A stretch of DNA of 39,952 nt from RGIG6353 sp964558655. GTDB lineage: Bacteria > Bacillota > Clostridia > Oscillospirales > SIG627. Positions 15,417 to 23,051 of this stretch are shown here, in pieces (the first letter of the stretch is position 1; every line of letters begins with the position of its first letter). A program made the translations under genes and the position numbers. The DNA is taken from assembly GCA_964558655.1 (NCBI GenBank), contig CAZLEX010000014.1:1-39952 (forward strand). Direction: 5' to 3'. Below the pieces are notes generated by a model, which worked only from the letters and a program-made list of their open reading frames with translations, did not search any database and was not told the DNA's origin.

Positions 15417-16544
15417 ATGCGTTATTCAAGAAATAAATTCAAGCCGAAGAGTGCAAAATCAAAAGCCGGAAAAATTATCAGGCGTACACTTTTGAGTATT
15501 TTTACCGTCCTTGTTTTTCTGCTTGTGGCGGTATACTCCACTTTATATGTTGTTGTAAACGGAGATTGTCAGCCTCTTCGCGAAAGGCTGGTTTTATCGG
15601 CAACACAGGCAAGCGCTACGAAATGGCTCCCATCACTCTTTATGCCGCAAAGCGAAGTGGATAAAATAGTCGAAAAAAGTTATCTTGTCACAACCGATAT
15701 AATATCTTTGGACGATTATTTGTCCGATAAAGACAATACGCCCTCTCAGGACAGTACGGAAAAATGGGATAATGCCATAGACGGTATGATATTCGAAACG
15801 GTAAAAGGTTCGACTTTCACGGGCTATGTTTTACTCGTTAAAGACCCTTCGAGAATTTATGTCGGTACTTCAAGCGACTTTAAATCAAATCAGGTCGGTA
15901 TGAAAATTTTTGACATGGCAGCCCAAGAGGACGCCGTCGCAATTATAAATGCCGGAGAGTTTGCCGATCCCGGCGGACAGGGCACCGGCAACAATCCGAT
16001 GGGAATTACCTACTCCAAAGGAGAGTTGGTATGGGAAGATTCGTTAAAGCGGACTTTTATCGGGTTCGATGAAAACAATAAACTTATCGTAACGGAATCC
16101 ATGACGAAAAGTGAGGCCGAACAGCTCGGTATAAGGGACGGAGTAAGTTTTCAAAACGGAAATACGCTTATTACATCGGAAAACGGCGAAATTGTGATTC
16201 ATTACTCCGATTACAATACCGGAACGGCACAACGCACCGCCATAGGTCAGTGTGCCGACGGCACTGTCATTCTTCTGGTAACAGACGGAAGAACCGCAAG
16301 CAGTATAGGTGCGACAAAGAACGATGTAATTGACATTATGGTAAAATACGGAGCGGTAACTGCGGGCATGCTTGACGGAGGATCTTCAAGCCTCATGTAT
16401 TACGAAAATTATTATACAAAATACAATTACGACATATCAAAATTGGATAAATATCAGCAACAGGGACTCGTAAATTCCTATAAAGCCTTTACTCCGCCCA
16501 GACGCCTGCCGACTTATATATGTGTTTCAAGAGAGGCGGTGTAA
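15417..16544 (+). CDS. membrane-anchored phosphodiester glycosidase (NAGPA family)
   Basis: A 375-residue protein with a cytoplasmic basic N-terminus, one signal-anchor helix (about 28-50, LLSIFTVLVFLLVAVYSTLYVVV) and an extracellular NAGPA/DUF2233-type domain. Family signatures are VAIINAGEFADPGGQGTGNNPMG, GVSFQNGNTLI, RTAIGQCADGTVILLVTDGR and the C-terminal AGMLDGGSSSLMYYE. NAGPA enzymes, including the human uncovering enzyme, cleave the alpha-N-acetylglucosamine phosphodiester. In bacteria they occur in exopolysaccharide and wall-teichoic-acid clusters. It starts 3 bases after the GT2-GtrA gene. Likely job: trimming a phosphodiester-linked sugar on a surface polymer. This rests on family and context only. 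Confidence 0.9.
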   Translation: MRYSRNKFKPKSAKSKAGKIIRRTLLSIFTVLVFLLVAVYSTLYVVVNGDCQPLRERLVLSATQASATKWLPSLFMPQSEVDKIVEKSYLVTTDIISLDDYLSDKDNTPSQDSTEKWDNAIDGMIFETVKGSTFTGYVLLVKDPSRIYVGTSSDFKSNQVGMKIFDMAAQEDAVAIINAGEFADPGGQGTGNNPMGITYSKGELVWEDSLKRTFIGFDENNKLIVTESMTKSEAEQLGIRDGVSFQNGNTLITSENGEIVIHYSDYNTGTAQRTAIGQCADGTVILLVTDGRTASSIGATKNDVIDIMVKYGAVTAGMLDGGSSSLMYYENYYTKYNYDISKLDKYQQQGLVNSYKAFTPPRRLPTYICVSREAV

Positions 16545-16547
16545 AAA

Positions 16548-17585
16548 ATGAAAAAAAAGCTCTCCCGTTTTTATATTGTTTATTTTTCGCTTCTGATACT
16601 TTTTTCCGCCTCTCTCATAATTTTTCTCGCATGGTTAAACGGTGCCGTTTCACGCTATAACGAATCGCTGCCGGAAACCGTTTCGGAAAGATTTTACTCC
16701 GACACATTCAAGACGAAAGACATCGGCAAAATATCGGAATATGTGACGGATTTGACCAATGATTTTGAAACAGATGCCGATTTAGTCGAAAAAATTTCGG
16801 AAATTTTCGCCGAAGAGATGTCATATACAAGCGTTTCGTCGGGAGATGACGGTGTTGAAAAATATATCGTTAAATCCGGTGCGGTAAAAACGGCTGAATT
16901 TTCTCTGGAAAAAGACAGTGACGGAAATTGGGCTGTTAAAAATGTGAAAATTTATCTTCCCGATAAATACGAATACAAAGTAAAAATACTTTCGTCAAGC
17001 CGTCTTTATATAAACGGCATTGAGGTCGGCGAAGAATACGCTTCAAATTACGAAGATTATGAATTGAAAGAATATCTTCCGGATACCGTTGCCTCTCCGC
17101 AGTGGATAACTTACGAAATAGGAGATTTCCTTTTTGAGCCGGAAATAAAAGTGATTGACCGCAACGGGAACCTGTCGGAACTTTCACAGGAGACGGAACT
17201 TTTAAAGGAACAAATAAACTACGACGCCGTTGAAGAAGAGGTAGCTTCGAGAATTGTCGAAGGAGCGAAACAGTACGCAAAATGTATGCAAAACGATGCT
17301 GCTAAGTCGTCTGTGTATCCCTACTTTGAAAAAGGCACCAATCTTTATTCGCGTATACAGTATGCCGAAACCGCGTTTGTATGGGACCATAACGGATACG
17401 ACTTTGAAGATGTCGAAGTCTCGGAATTTTTCAGATATGACGAAAATACAGTCTCGATGCGTGTAAGCTTTACGCATATACTGAAAAAATACGGAAGTGA
17501 AGATTACCGCAATTATACCGACATCACATATTTCGCACGCCTTATCGACGGAGAGTATATGATATTCGCAAGCTACAACAACTGA
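16548..17585 (+). CDS. single-pass membrane protein with TcaA-like extracellular domains
   Basis: A 345-residue protein with no catalytic motif. A short basic N-terminus (MKKKLSR) precedes one membrane helix (about 8-31), and the rest is outside the cell. About 40-150 resembles an NTF2-like fold. A short Ig/PEGA-like piece follows (YKVKILSSSRLYINGIEVGEEY, about 145-165). Residues about 230-345 form a second NTF2-like domain (VASRIVEGAKQYAKCMQND...YDENTVSMRVSFTHILKKYG). This order is like TcaA-type envelope proteins of Firmicutes; the match is by eye and weak. It starts 3 bases after the NAGPA gene and closes the operon before a strong terminator. A polymer-binding or assembly role with the preceding enzymes is inferred. 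Confidence 0.7.
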   Translation: MKKKLSRFYIVYFSLLILFSASLIIFLAWLNGAVSRYNESLPETVSERFYSDTFKTKDIGKISEYVTDLTNDFETDADLVEKISEIFAEEMSYTSVSSGDDGVEKYIVKSGAVKTAEFSLEKDSDGNWAVKNVKIYLPDKYEYKVKILSSSRLYINGIEVGEEYASNYEDYELKEYLPDTVASPQWITYEIGDFLFEPEIKVIDRNGNLSELSQETELLKEQINYDAVEEEVASRIVEGAKQYAKCMQNDAAKSSVYPYFEKGTNLYSRIQYAETAFVWDHNGYDFEDVEVSEFFRYDENTVSMRVSFTHILKKYGSEDYRNYTDITYFARLIDGEYMIFASYNN

Positions 17586-17597
17586 TTTTTCAAAATA

Positions 17598-17627
17598 AAA
17601 ACCGAACCGCTCAGGCGATTCGGTTTT
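17598..17627. terminator. bidirectional terminator between the envelope operon and the ThuA-like gene
   Basis: A stem of 9 pairs, one mismatch and 3 more pairs (AAAACCGAACCGC, loop TCAG) is followed by TATTTTTATTT on the plus strand and has an A-rich left flank serving the minus strand. Confidence 0.88.
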
Positions 17628-17631
17628 ATTT

Positions 17632-18342
17632 TTATTTACATTCGGGTGACGGAACCTGATGTATACATGACAGATTTCTGCTTTTTGCCGTTTTACCTGC
17701 CCAGCGGGCAGCATTTTTTAGAATTTTCTGTATGTTTTCATTGTAATATGTCGGATACTCTTCATGTCCGGGTTGGAAATAAAAAACTTTCCCGCAACCG
17801 CGTCGCCAAGTACATCCGGAACGGAAAACTTCTCCGCCGGCAAACCACCCTATAAAAATTATCTCGTCAGGTGTGGGCACATCAAAATATTCTCCGTACA
17901 TTTCCTCGTTTTCGAGTTCAAACGATGCAGGTACCCCTTCTGTAATGGGGTGCTCCCCTATTGATGTCCAAATGCGTTCTCTGTCACCCTCTCTCCAGGC
18001 AAGTGTGCAGGTTGTACCCATTAACCGCACAAACGGTTTTGAAAGATGTGCCGAATGAAGTGCCACAAATCCCGTACCCGACAGCACGGCTTTATGTACA
18101 ATATCGGCAACTTCGTCGGGCACAGCGTCATGACAAACATGTCCCCACCAAAAAATAACATCGGCGTCTTTAAGAGCCTCCTGTGTAAAAACTTCGGAAA
18201 CATTGTCAAGCGTTGCAACAACGACCTCATGCCCGTCGGAGCGAAGTATTTCGGCAAGCTTACCGTGAATACCGTTTGGGTAAACGGCTTTTATTTCGTC
18301 TGTTTTATCGTGAAGGCCTTCGTTATAAATAAAAATTTTCAT
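17632..18342 (-). CDS. ThuA-like domain protein
   Basis: A 236-residue cytoplasmic protein of the ThuA (trehalose utilisation) family, a class I glutamine-amidotransferase-like fold. Visible motifs: IFIYNEGLHD at the N-terminus, the DADVIFWWGHVCHDAVPDEVADIV block, GTGFVALHSAHLSKPFVRLMG (the conserved alcove where amidotransferases keep a Cys), IGEHPITEGVP, and GCGKVFYFQPGHEEYPTYYN near the C-terminus. ThuA proteins are linked to disaccharide metabolism in rhizobia; their reaction is not established and here no sugar genes adjoin it. It stands alone with a consensus promoter and shares a bidirectional terminator with the envelope operon. Confidence 0.88.
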   Translation of the reverse strand: MKIFIYNEGLHDKTDEIKAVYPNGIHGKLAEILRSDGHEVVVATLDNVSEVFTQEALKDADVIFWWGHVCHDAVPDEVADIVHKAVLSGTGFVALHSAHLSKPFVRLMGTTCTLAWREGDRERIWTSIGEHPITEGVPASFELENEEMYGEYFDVPTPDEIIFIGWFAGGEVFRSGCTWRRGCGKVFYFQPGHEEYPTYYNENIQKILKNAARWAGKTAKSRNLSCIHQVPSPECK

Positions 18343-18378
18343 CTCTTTTCCTCACAGTACGCAAAATTATCTGTTATT

Positions 18379-18407
18379 ACTTTAAACAAAAATCGGGCTT
18401 TTGTCAA
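18379..18407 (-). promoter_or_regulatory. promoter of the ThuA-like gene
   Basis: Minus-strand -35 TTGACA (18402-18407), 17-base spacer, -10 TAAAGT (18379-18384), 37 bases before the ATG. Confidence 0.7.
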
Positions 18408-18483
18408 TAGCTTTCGGTACTGATATTTGTCATAGAAAAAAATAATTTTCATAAAATGTACAAAAAAATATTGGGAGACAGAT

Positions 18484-19674
18484 ATGAAAAAAATAACAGT
18501 GTTTGCTCTTACGGTTATATTTTTATTTTCATTTACGGTAAATGCGGGGCTTTCCGACGAAAACAGTCTTTATCTTACAGATGAGGAATTTTTGGATTTT
18601 GCCATGCCTGCTGCGGCAACCGCACTGAATCCGACGGCTCAAGGTGCGATTTTAATCAATGCCGAAACGGGAGAAGTGCTTTTTGAAAAAAACGCCGACG
18701 AAAAAATGCCGATTGCGTCCGTCACAAAAATTATGACTTTATTGCTTGTCTTTGAAGCACTTGACAACGGAGTAATAAAGCTTGACGATCCCGTCACGGT
18801 AAGCGACAATGCCGCCTCAATGGGCGGAAGTCAGGCGTGGATGGAACCGGGAGAAGTGTTGAGCGTTAATGAAATGATAAAAGCGGTAGCCGTTTCAAGC
18901 TGTAACGACGGAGCGGTGGCACTTGCCGAACATCTTGCCGGAAGCGAAGATGAATTCGTGCGTAGAATGAACGAGCGTGCGGCAGAACTCGGCATGACCG
19001 ACACGAGTTTTGTCAACTGTACCGGTCTTGACGATTCGGAAGTACATATGTCAACTGCCAGAGATGTATCGATTATGTCGAAAGCTCTTATATCCCACGA
19101 AAGCGTTTTTAACTACACTACAATATGGACGGATTCGATAAGAAACGGAGAATTCGGTCTTTCAAACACCAATAAACTTATACGCTTCTATAAAGGCGCG
19201 AACGGTCTTAAAACGGGTTCGACTTCAAAAGCAAAATACTGTCTTTCAGCCACCGCAAAAAGAGACGGTATGCAACTGATTGCCGTAGTTCTCGGCTCAC
19301 CGACTTCGGCAGAGCGTTTTTCCGATGCGAAAAGCCTTCTCGACTACGGATTTGCAAATTTCGCACTGTATTACCCCCAATCCCTCAACATAACCTCTGT
19401 TTCGGTTAAGGGCGGAAAGAAAAATTCTGTGAGTATTTCGGCACAAATGTCACCTGTTTTGGTAAAAAAAGGGACTGAAAACAAAATAACAACCGAAATA
19501 CAAATTGCCGAAACTCTGACTGCTCCGGTTGATAAAGGGCAAACGGTGGGAGAAATAAAGTGGATTTACGGTGAAGAAGAAATCGCAAGTGTGAAAATCA
19601 CAGCTTGCGAAACCGTCGAAAAGGCAGACTTCTTTGATATATTTAAAAAACTTTTGAATACTGTAATAAGTTAA
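18484..19674 (+). CDS. dacF: D-alanyl-D-alanine carboxypeptidase (DacF/PBP5 type)
   Basis: Removes the terminal D-Ala from peptidoglycan pentapeptides outside the membrane. The 396-residue protein has a signal peptide (1-21), then a PBP5-type serine peptidase domain with all three active-site motifs: SVTK (79-82), SCN (139-141) and KTG (243-245). A C-terminal beta-domain (about 290-380: VSVKGGKKNSVSISAQMSPVLVKKG, VGEIKWIYGEEEIASVKI) matches the PBP5 C-terminal domain. It ends with a short amphipathic stretch (VEKADFFDIFKKLLNTV) that would bind the membrane surface. DacF of spore formers is the nearest described type, but nothing here shows sporulation control. GGGAG lies before the ATG. Confidence 0.94.
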   Translation: MKKITVFALTVIFLFSFTVNAGLSDENSLYLTDEEFLDFAMPAAATALNPTAQGAILINAETGEVLFEKNADEKMPIASVTKIMTLLLVFEALDNGVIKLDDPVTVSDNAASMGGSQAWMEPGEVLSVNEMIKAVAVSSCNDGAVALAEHLAGSEDEFVRRMNERAAELGMTDTSFVNCTGLDDSEVHMSTARDVSIMSKALISHESVFNYTTIWTDSIRNGEFGLSNTNKLIRFYKGANGLKTGSTSKAKYCLSATAKRDGMQLIAVVLGSPTSAERFSDAKSLLDYGFANFALYYPQSLNITSVSVKGGKKNSVSISAQMSPVLVKKGTENKITTEIQIAETLTAPVDKGQTVGEIKWIYGEEEIASVKITACETVEKADFFDIFKKLLNTVIS

Positions 19675-19718
19675 TTGCACCGCAAAATTTCCGAAACTGC
19701 GGATTTTATTCGCAAACG

Positions 19719-19747
19719 CTTGCAAAATACCGCAACATCTGGTATAA
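19719..19747 (+). promoter_or_regulatory. promoter formed at the left edge of repeat copy A
   Basis: -35 TTGCAA (19719-19724) in unique sequence, 17-base spacer, extended -10 TGGTATAAT whose hexamer (19742-19747) belongs to the repeat. It could transcribe the repeat and the kinase gene. Confidence 0.5.
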
Positions 19748-19970
19748 TAACCTCAAACCGACGGCGGTGGAACGCCGTCGAAATGCTAACACATTTAAAA
19801 ATTTTCAATTTTTGTTTGAGAACATTGTATCATTAAACTGGTCGCACTGCGGTGCGACGACGACGGCTACGCCGATACAAAGGCTTTCGCCTTTGGGTTT
19901 ATGGTATAATAACCTCAAACCGACGGTGGTGGAACGCCGTCGAAATGCTTGTGCATTTGAAAACATTGTA
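19740..19970 (+). repeat. dispersed structured repeat, copy A plus internally deleted second unit
   Basis: Fills most of the 318-base gap between dacF and the kinase gene. A unit of about 162 bases starts at TGGTATAAT (19740-19748) and ends at another TGGTATAAT (19902-19910), where a shortened second unit begins (to about 19970). It contains hairpins: an 8-base stem CGACGGCG with loop GTGGAA (19759-19780), a 7-base stem GTCGCAC with loop TGCG (19841-19858), a short CGGC/GCCG stem, and a 7-base stem CAAAGGC with loop TTTC (19878-19895). Copy B at 24555-24722 is nearly identical, so this is a dispersed element and not a gene-specific leader. Loops vary while stems are kept. A good -35 TTGCAA lies 17 bases before its first TATAAT. 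Confidence 0.85.
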
Positions 19971-19992
19971 TGTGCAAGTGAAAGGGTTTATT

Positions 19993-21006
19993 ATGAATAA
20001 AGGTATTATAGTTGCCGGAAATTTGCTTGTTGACCATGTGAAAATGTGCGATAACTATCCCGCTCCCGGTATGCTTACAAACATCAGAGCGGTTGATAAA
20101 GGTATAGGAGGCTGTGCCTGCAATACGGCTGCCGATATAGCAATTATCGATCCCGAAATAAATGTTAAAGTAATCGGCAAAGTGGGACGGGACGCAGACG
20201 GAGATTATATAAAAAGCACTATGTCATCGCTCGGTATTGATTTGGACTCGGTTATCACCACCGATGAATCTTTCACATCTTTTTCCGATGTAATGTCGGA
20301 TATGTCTACAAACGAGCGTACTTTTTTTCAGGCACGCGGTGCCAACGCACTCTTCGGGCCGGACGACATTGATTTTGACAGTCTCGATGCCGACATATTT
20401 CATATAGGTTACGCACTTCTGCTTGACAAGTTCGATTTGCCCGATGACGAATACGGTACCGTCATGGCACGCACACTTGCCAAAGTGTCAAGTCGCGGAA
20501 TAAAAACTTCCATTGATGTCGTTTCGGAAGCTTCCGATCGCTTTTCAAAAGTCATAACTCCATGTCTTAAGCACTGCGATTACCTGATTTTTAACGAAGT
20601 GGAAGCGTCAAGCGTTACGGGAATTGAAGTGCGGGAAGAGAACGGTAAAATTTCTCACGGTGCGGTTAAAGAAGCGATAAACGCTTTGTTTGACAAAGGT
20701 GTAAGAGAAGTTGTATGTATCCATTCACCCGAAGGCGGCTGGTATGCAAGAAAAGACGATTTGGTCTATTTTTTACCGTCGCTCAATTTAAGTCGTGAAA
20801 TGATTAAGGGCAAGGTCGGTGCGGGAGACGCTTTTTGTGCCGGTATGCTTTACTCTCTCTACCGTGAATTTGATCCCGAATATTCCCTTCGAGTTGCGGG
20901 AGCCGCTGCGGCTTGCAGTCTTACGGAAAAAAATTCTGTTGACGGACTGCGTGAATTTGACAAAATGATGGAATTCGAAAGCGAAATAGGATATCCGACG
21001 ATTTGA
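19993..21006 (+). CDS. PfkB-family carbohydrate kinase
   Basis: Phosphorylates a sugar or nucleoside with ATP in the cytoplasm. The 337-residue protein has the ribokinase fold: IIVAGNLLVDHVKMCDNYPAPGM at the N-terminus, the diglycine-type substrate stretch KGIGGCACNTAADIA, GKVGRDADGDYI, and the PfkB signature 2 with the catalytic base in KVGAGDAFCAGMLYSL. The start is set at the ATG at 19993 with AAAGGG 6 bases upstream. The frame stays open to 19852, but that part is inside the repeat element and would add a non-homologous Arg-rich extension. Substrate cannot be told. It is monocistronic with a terminator, and its upstream region is occupied by the repeat, which probably supplies its promoter. 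Confidence 0.92.
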   Translation: MNKGIIVAGNLLVDHVKMCDNYPAPGMLTNIRAVDKGIGGCACNTAADIAIIDPEINVKVIGKVGRDADGDYIKSTMSSLGIDLDSVITTDESFTSFSDVMSDMSTNERTFFQARGANALFGPDDIDFDSLDADIFHIGYALLLDKFDLPDDEYGTVMARTLAKVSSRGIKTSIDVVSEASDRFSKVITPCLKHCDYLIFNEVEASSVTGIEVREENGKISHGAVKEAINALFDKGVREVVCIHSPEGGWYARKDDLVYFLPSLNLSREMIKGKVGAGDAFCAGMLYSLYREFDPEYSLRVAGAAAACSLTEKNSVDGLREFDKMMEFESEIGYPTI

Positions 21007-21013
21007 TTAATAT

Positions 21014-21039
21014 GCACGGTAACACTGCTGTTGCCGTGC
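21014..21039 (+). terminator. terminator of the PfkB kinase gene
   Basis: Ten-base stem GCACGGTAAC / GTTGCCGTGC with one T-G wobble, followed by TGTTTTTTATTT, 7 bases past the stop. Confidence 0.9.
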
Positions 21040-21094
21040 TGTTTTTTATTTATAAACTTATACGGCACTTAATTTAAAATGGCTTTAATAAACC

Positions 21095-21122
21095 TTGACA
21101 ATTCATTGTAAAATGTTATAAT
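21095..21122 (+). promoter_or_regulatory. promoter of the acyltransferase gene
   Basis: -35 TTGACA (21095-21100), 16-base spacer, extended -10 TGTTATAAT (hexamer 21117-21122). Confidence 0.8.
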
Positions 21123-21153
21123 CTGAATAATAAAAAAATTACGGAGTTTTTAT

Positions 21154-22209
21154 ATGTCTGAAAAGAAACGGTATTTCGAACTTAATTACTTTAATGCACT
21201 CTCCTGCCTTTTTGTAATACTGATACATGTGCTTTCGATAGGAATATCTTATCTTCGAAACGATTCCTTTCAACTTGCACTCATTTATATTCCGTGGAAG
21301 TTTGCCGGCTTTGTCGTTCCCGCATTTTTGTTTTCGGGTGCGGTCAAAATGGCTCTCTCTTTCGACGGTGAAAAGCAAATCGGTTATTTTCAATATGTTT
21401 TTCGCAGAATTTTAAAAATTTATATCCCGTACTGCCTGTGGGTAGGAATTTATTATCTTTATTTTCTGAATATCGGCTGGGTAGAACCCGGCTTTGATGT
21501 CTTTTTAAGGTATCTCTTTGTGGGAGACCTTTCCAGCCCGTTTTATTATATCGTTTTGGTTATGCAGTTTTACCTTTTGATGCCCGTTTGGAAAAAAGCG
21601 GTGCAAAAAATACCTTTTTTTGCGGCAATTCCCGTTTCGGCACTCATTTCGCTCGCAATGCTGAATTTCGAAAATTTTCTGGCATATTTCGGAATAGAAT
21701 TCTTATGGCGTGACAGAATTTTCCCGACTTATATATTCTTTTGGATTACGGGACTTTATGTCGGCAAATATTACGATTCTGTCAAAAGTATAATCAAAAA
21801 GCATTTCCATGCATTTATGTGCCTCTCTTTTCCGATTTTTCTGTATGTGCTTCTCATGTATTGGCAATACCGCGAAAATGTATATATTTTCAACGGAAAT
21901 ACGCTTAAACTCATGACGGATATTATAACCGTGTTTTTTGTTCTCGCTCTTTGCATTGCAATTTGCGAAAAAAATTATTTTACTTTAAAAAAGATTCTTT
22001 CGTTTATTTATTCGGCTTCTTTTACCGTCTATTTGTCTCACTGTCTGTTTTTACAGATTATACAGTCCCTAATGGATCGCTTAAATATAAGCGACATGGG
22101 AATACTCATCACAGCAAGAGCTGCCGTTTGTTACACCGCTCCGTTTTTAATGTGGTTTGTATTTAACAAAATCCGTTTATATTCAAAAAAATGTAATAAA
22201 ATCACTTGA
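21154..22209 (+). CDS. acyltransferase 3 family membrane protein
   Basis: A 351-residue multi-pass protein, probably transferring an acetyl or other acyl group to a surface glycan. It opens with the family signature YFELNYFNALSCLFVILIHVLSIGISYL (the R/H-containing first helix, with the conserved His in VILIHV), and continues through about ten membrane segments, among them FAGFVVPAFLFSGAVKMAL, FYYIVLVMQFYLLMPVW, FPTYIFFWITGLYVGKYY and FTVYLSHCLFLQIIQSL near the C-terminus (the SHCLF stretch is typical). No SGNH hydrolase domain is fused, so it is the short transmembrane-only form. Substrate is unknown; the envelope operon 4 kb upstream makes a surface glycan possible. Confidence 0.92.
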   Translation: MSEKKRYFELNYFNALSCLFVILIHVLSIGISYLRNDSFQLALIYIPWKFAGFVVPAFLFSGAVKMALSFDGEKQIGYFQYVFRRILKIYIPYCLWVGIYYLYFLNIGWVEPGFDVFLRYLFVGDLSSPFYYIVLVMQFYLLMPVWKKAVQKIPFFAAIPVSALISLAMLNFENFLAYFGIEFLWRDRIFPTYIFFWITGLYVGKYYDSVKSIIKKHFHAFMCLSFPIFLYVLLMYWQYRENVYIFNGNTLKLMTDIITVFFVLALCIAICEKNYFTLKKILSFIYSASFTVYLSHCLFLQIIQSLMDRLNISDMGILITARAAVCYTAPFLMWFVFNKIRLYSKKCNKIT

Positions 22210-22215
22210 TTCTTT

Positions 22216-22656
22216 TTAAAGATGCATTTCAAAAAAGATATCGTTTTCGGATTCTGAAAATCCGTTATTTTTGTAAAAACGGTATGCGTCGGCTTTCTTT
22301 GAAGTTTTGAGCGAAATTCTCGAAAAACCGTTTTTGACCGAATAATCTTTTATCATACCGATAAGTTTTTTTCCGTATCCTTTTGACTGACAGCATTTTT
22401 TAATACACAAATCGTCTATACAGTATTCGATGCCGTTAAACCAATGCTTAAGTCTGCCGATTGAAATACCGATAAGCGTCTCTGCGTCAAACATTCCGAG
22501 TGCCAAAGAATTGTTGTTCCCGACAATATCGTTTATATATTCTTCAAACACCGTCGGATTATCCCACCTGTCATTCCAGGGTTCAGATGAAAAAGCTTCG
22601 CTTATTATTTCCATAATCATGTTTTTGTCTTTAACAGACAGTTGTTTCAACTCCAT
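22216..22656 (-). CDS. GNAT-family N-acetyltransferase
   Basis: A 146-residue cytoplasmic acetyltransferase of the GCN5-related fold. The acetyl-CoA pyrophosphate loop is CCQSKGYGKKLIGMIKDY (Q/R-x-x-G-x-G/A type). Other strands are DAETLIGISIGRLKHWFNGIEYCIDDLCIKK before it and GFSRISLKTSKKADAYRFYKNNGFSESENDIFFEM after it, giving the usual YRFYKNNGF ending. The start is put at the ATG at 22656, which has TAAGGAGAG upstream; a longer frame would run through an intrinsic-terminator-like hairpin. The leader with that hairpin suggests control by transcription attenuation. Substrate, such as an aminoglycoside, small amine or protein, is unknown. Confidence 0.9.
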   Translation of the reverse strand: MELKQLSVKDKNMIMEIISEAFSSEPWNDRWDNPTVFEEYINDIVGNNNSLALGMFDAETLIGISIGRLKHWFNGIEYCIDDLCIKKCCQSKGYGKKLIGMIKDYSVKNGFSRISLKTSKKADAYRFYKNNGFSESENDIFFEMHL

Positions 22657-22668
22657 TTTTCTCTCCTT

Positions 22669-22701
22669 AAAACAAAAAGTCAAGCTGAAAATCAGCCTGA
22701 C
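22669..22701 (-). terminator. intrinsic-terminator hairpin in the GNAT gene leader
   Basis: Ten-base stem (arms 22679-22688 and 22692-22701, one G-U pair, 3-base loop) immediately followed on the minus strand by TTTTTGTTTT, then the AAGGAG of the GNAT gene. It lies between promoter and gene, so it can only act as an attenuator or leader structure. A short reading frame GTG..TGA of 8 codons (22718 down to 22692) ends inside the stem. Confidence 0.72.
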
Positions 22702-22726
22702 TGTCGGTAGGTGCTCACCCGCAACA

Positions 22727-22755
22727 ATTGTAACATATTCACAGCTTAAATACAA
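22727..22755 (-). promoter_or_regulatory. promoter of the GNAT gene
   Basis: Minus-strand -35 TTGTAT (22750-22755), 17-base spacer, -10 TACAAT (22727-22732). Transcription would start around 22720, giving a leader of about 65 bases. Confidence 0.7.
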
Positions 22756-22900
22756 TACCATATTGGGAAAATTATTTAAAATCCGCTACAAACGAATTTA
22801 ACATAGTTTGGACAAGGCTGCTTTGATTTAACGGTCTGAAATTCCGTGCAGTTAAAGACGCTCTTTGTTTTCTCGCATCACGGCATAAAAGAGAAAAAAT

Positions 22901-23047
22901 ATGTCAGACAGAATGAATTTCAACGATGAAACGACTGCTTACACGGACGGCGGGGCGGGCGAATCCGGTTATTCTGACGGAAATACCGAAAAACAAATTG
23001 GATATGTAAAGAAAAAAGGATTCACCGTACACAGTGAATCCTTTTAA
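22901..23047 (+). CDS. possible 48-residue hypothetical small protein
   Basis: ATG at 22901 opens a 48-codon frame beginning MSDRMNFNDETTAYTDGG and ending in KKGFTVHSESF. Its first half is acidic and Gly-rich, and its last 11 codons are the bidirectional terminator hairpin. Only a weak AAAGAG stands before the ATG and no clear promoter was seen. No family is recognised. It may be a chance frame in the otherwise featureless interval between the GNAT promoter and the citrate synthase terminator. Confidence 0.25.
   Translation: MSDRMNFNDETTAYTDGGAGESGYSDGNTEKQIGYVKKKGFTVHSESF
23015..23047. terminator. bidirectional terminator after the Si-citrate synthase gene
   Basis: An 11-base perfect stem AAAGGATTCAC / GTGAATCCTTT with an 8-base loop, flanked by A and T runs on each side, directly after the citrate synthase stop. 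Confidence 0.82.
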
Positions 23048-23051
23048 AATT

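Noticed and set aside
19852..19992. N-terminal extension of the PfkB kinase in the open frame
   Set aside because: It lies inside the repeat element, is Arg/Trp-rich and unlike any PfkB protein, and a ribosome binding site stands before the ATG at 19993.
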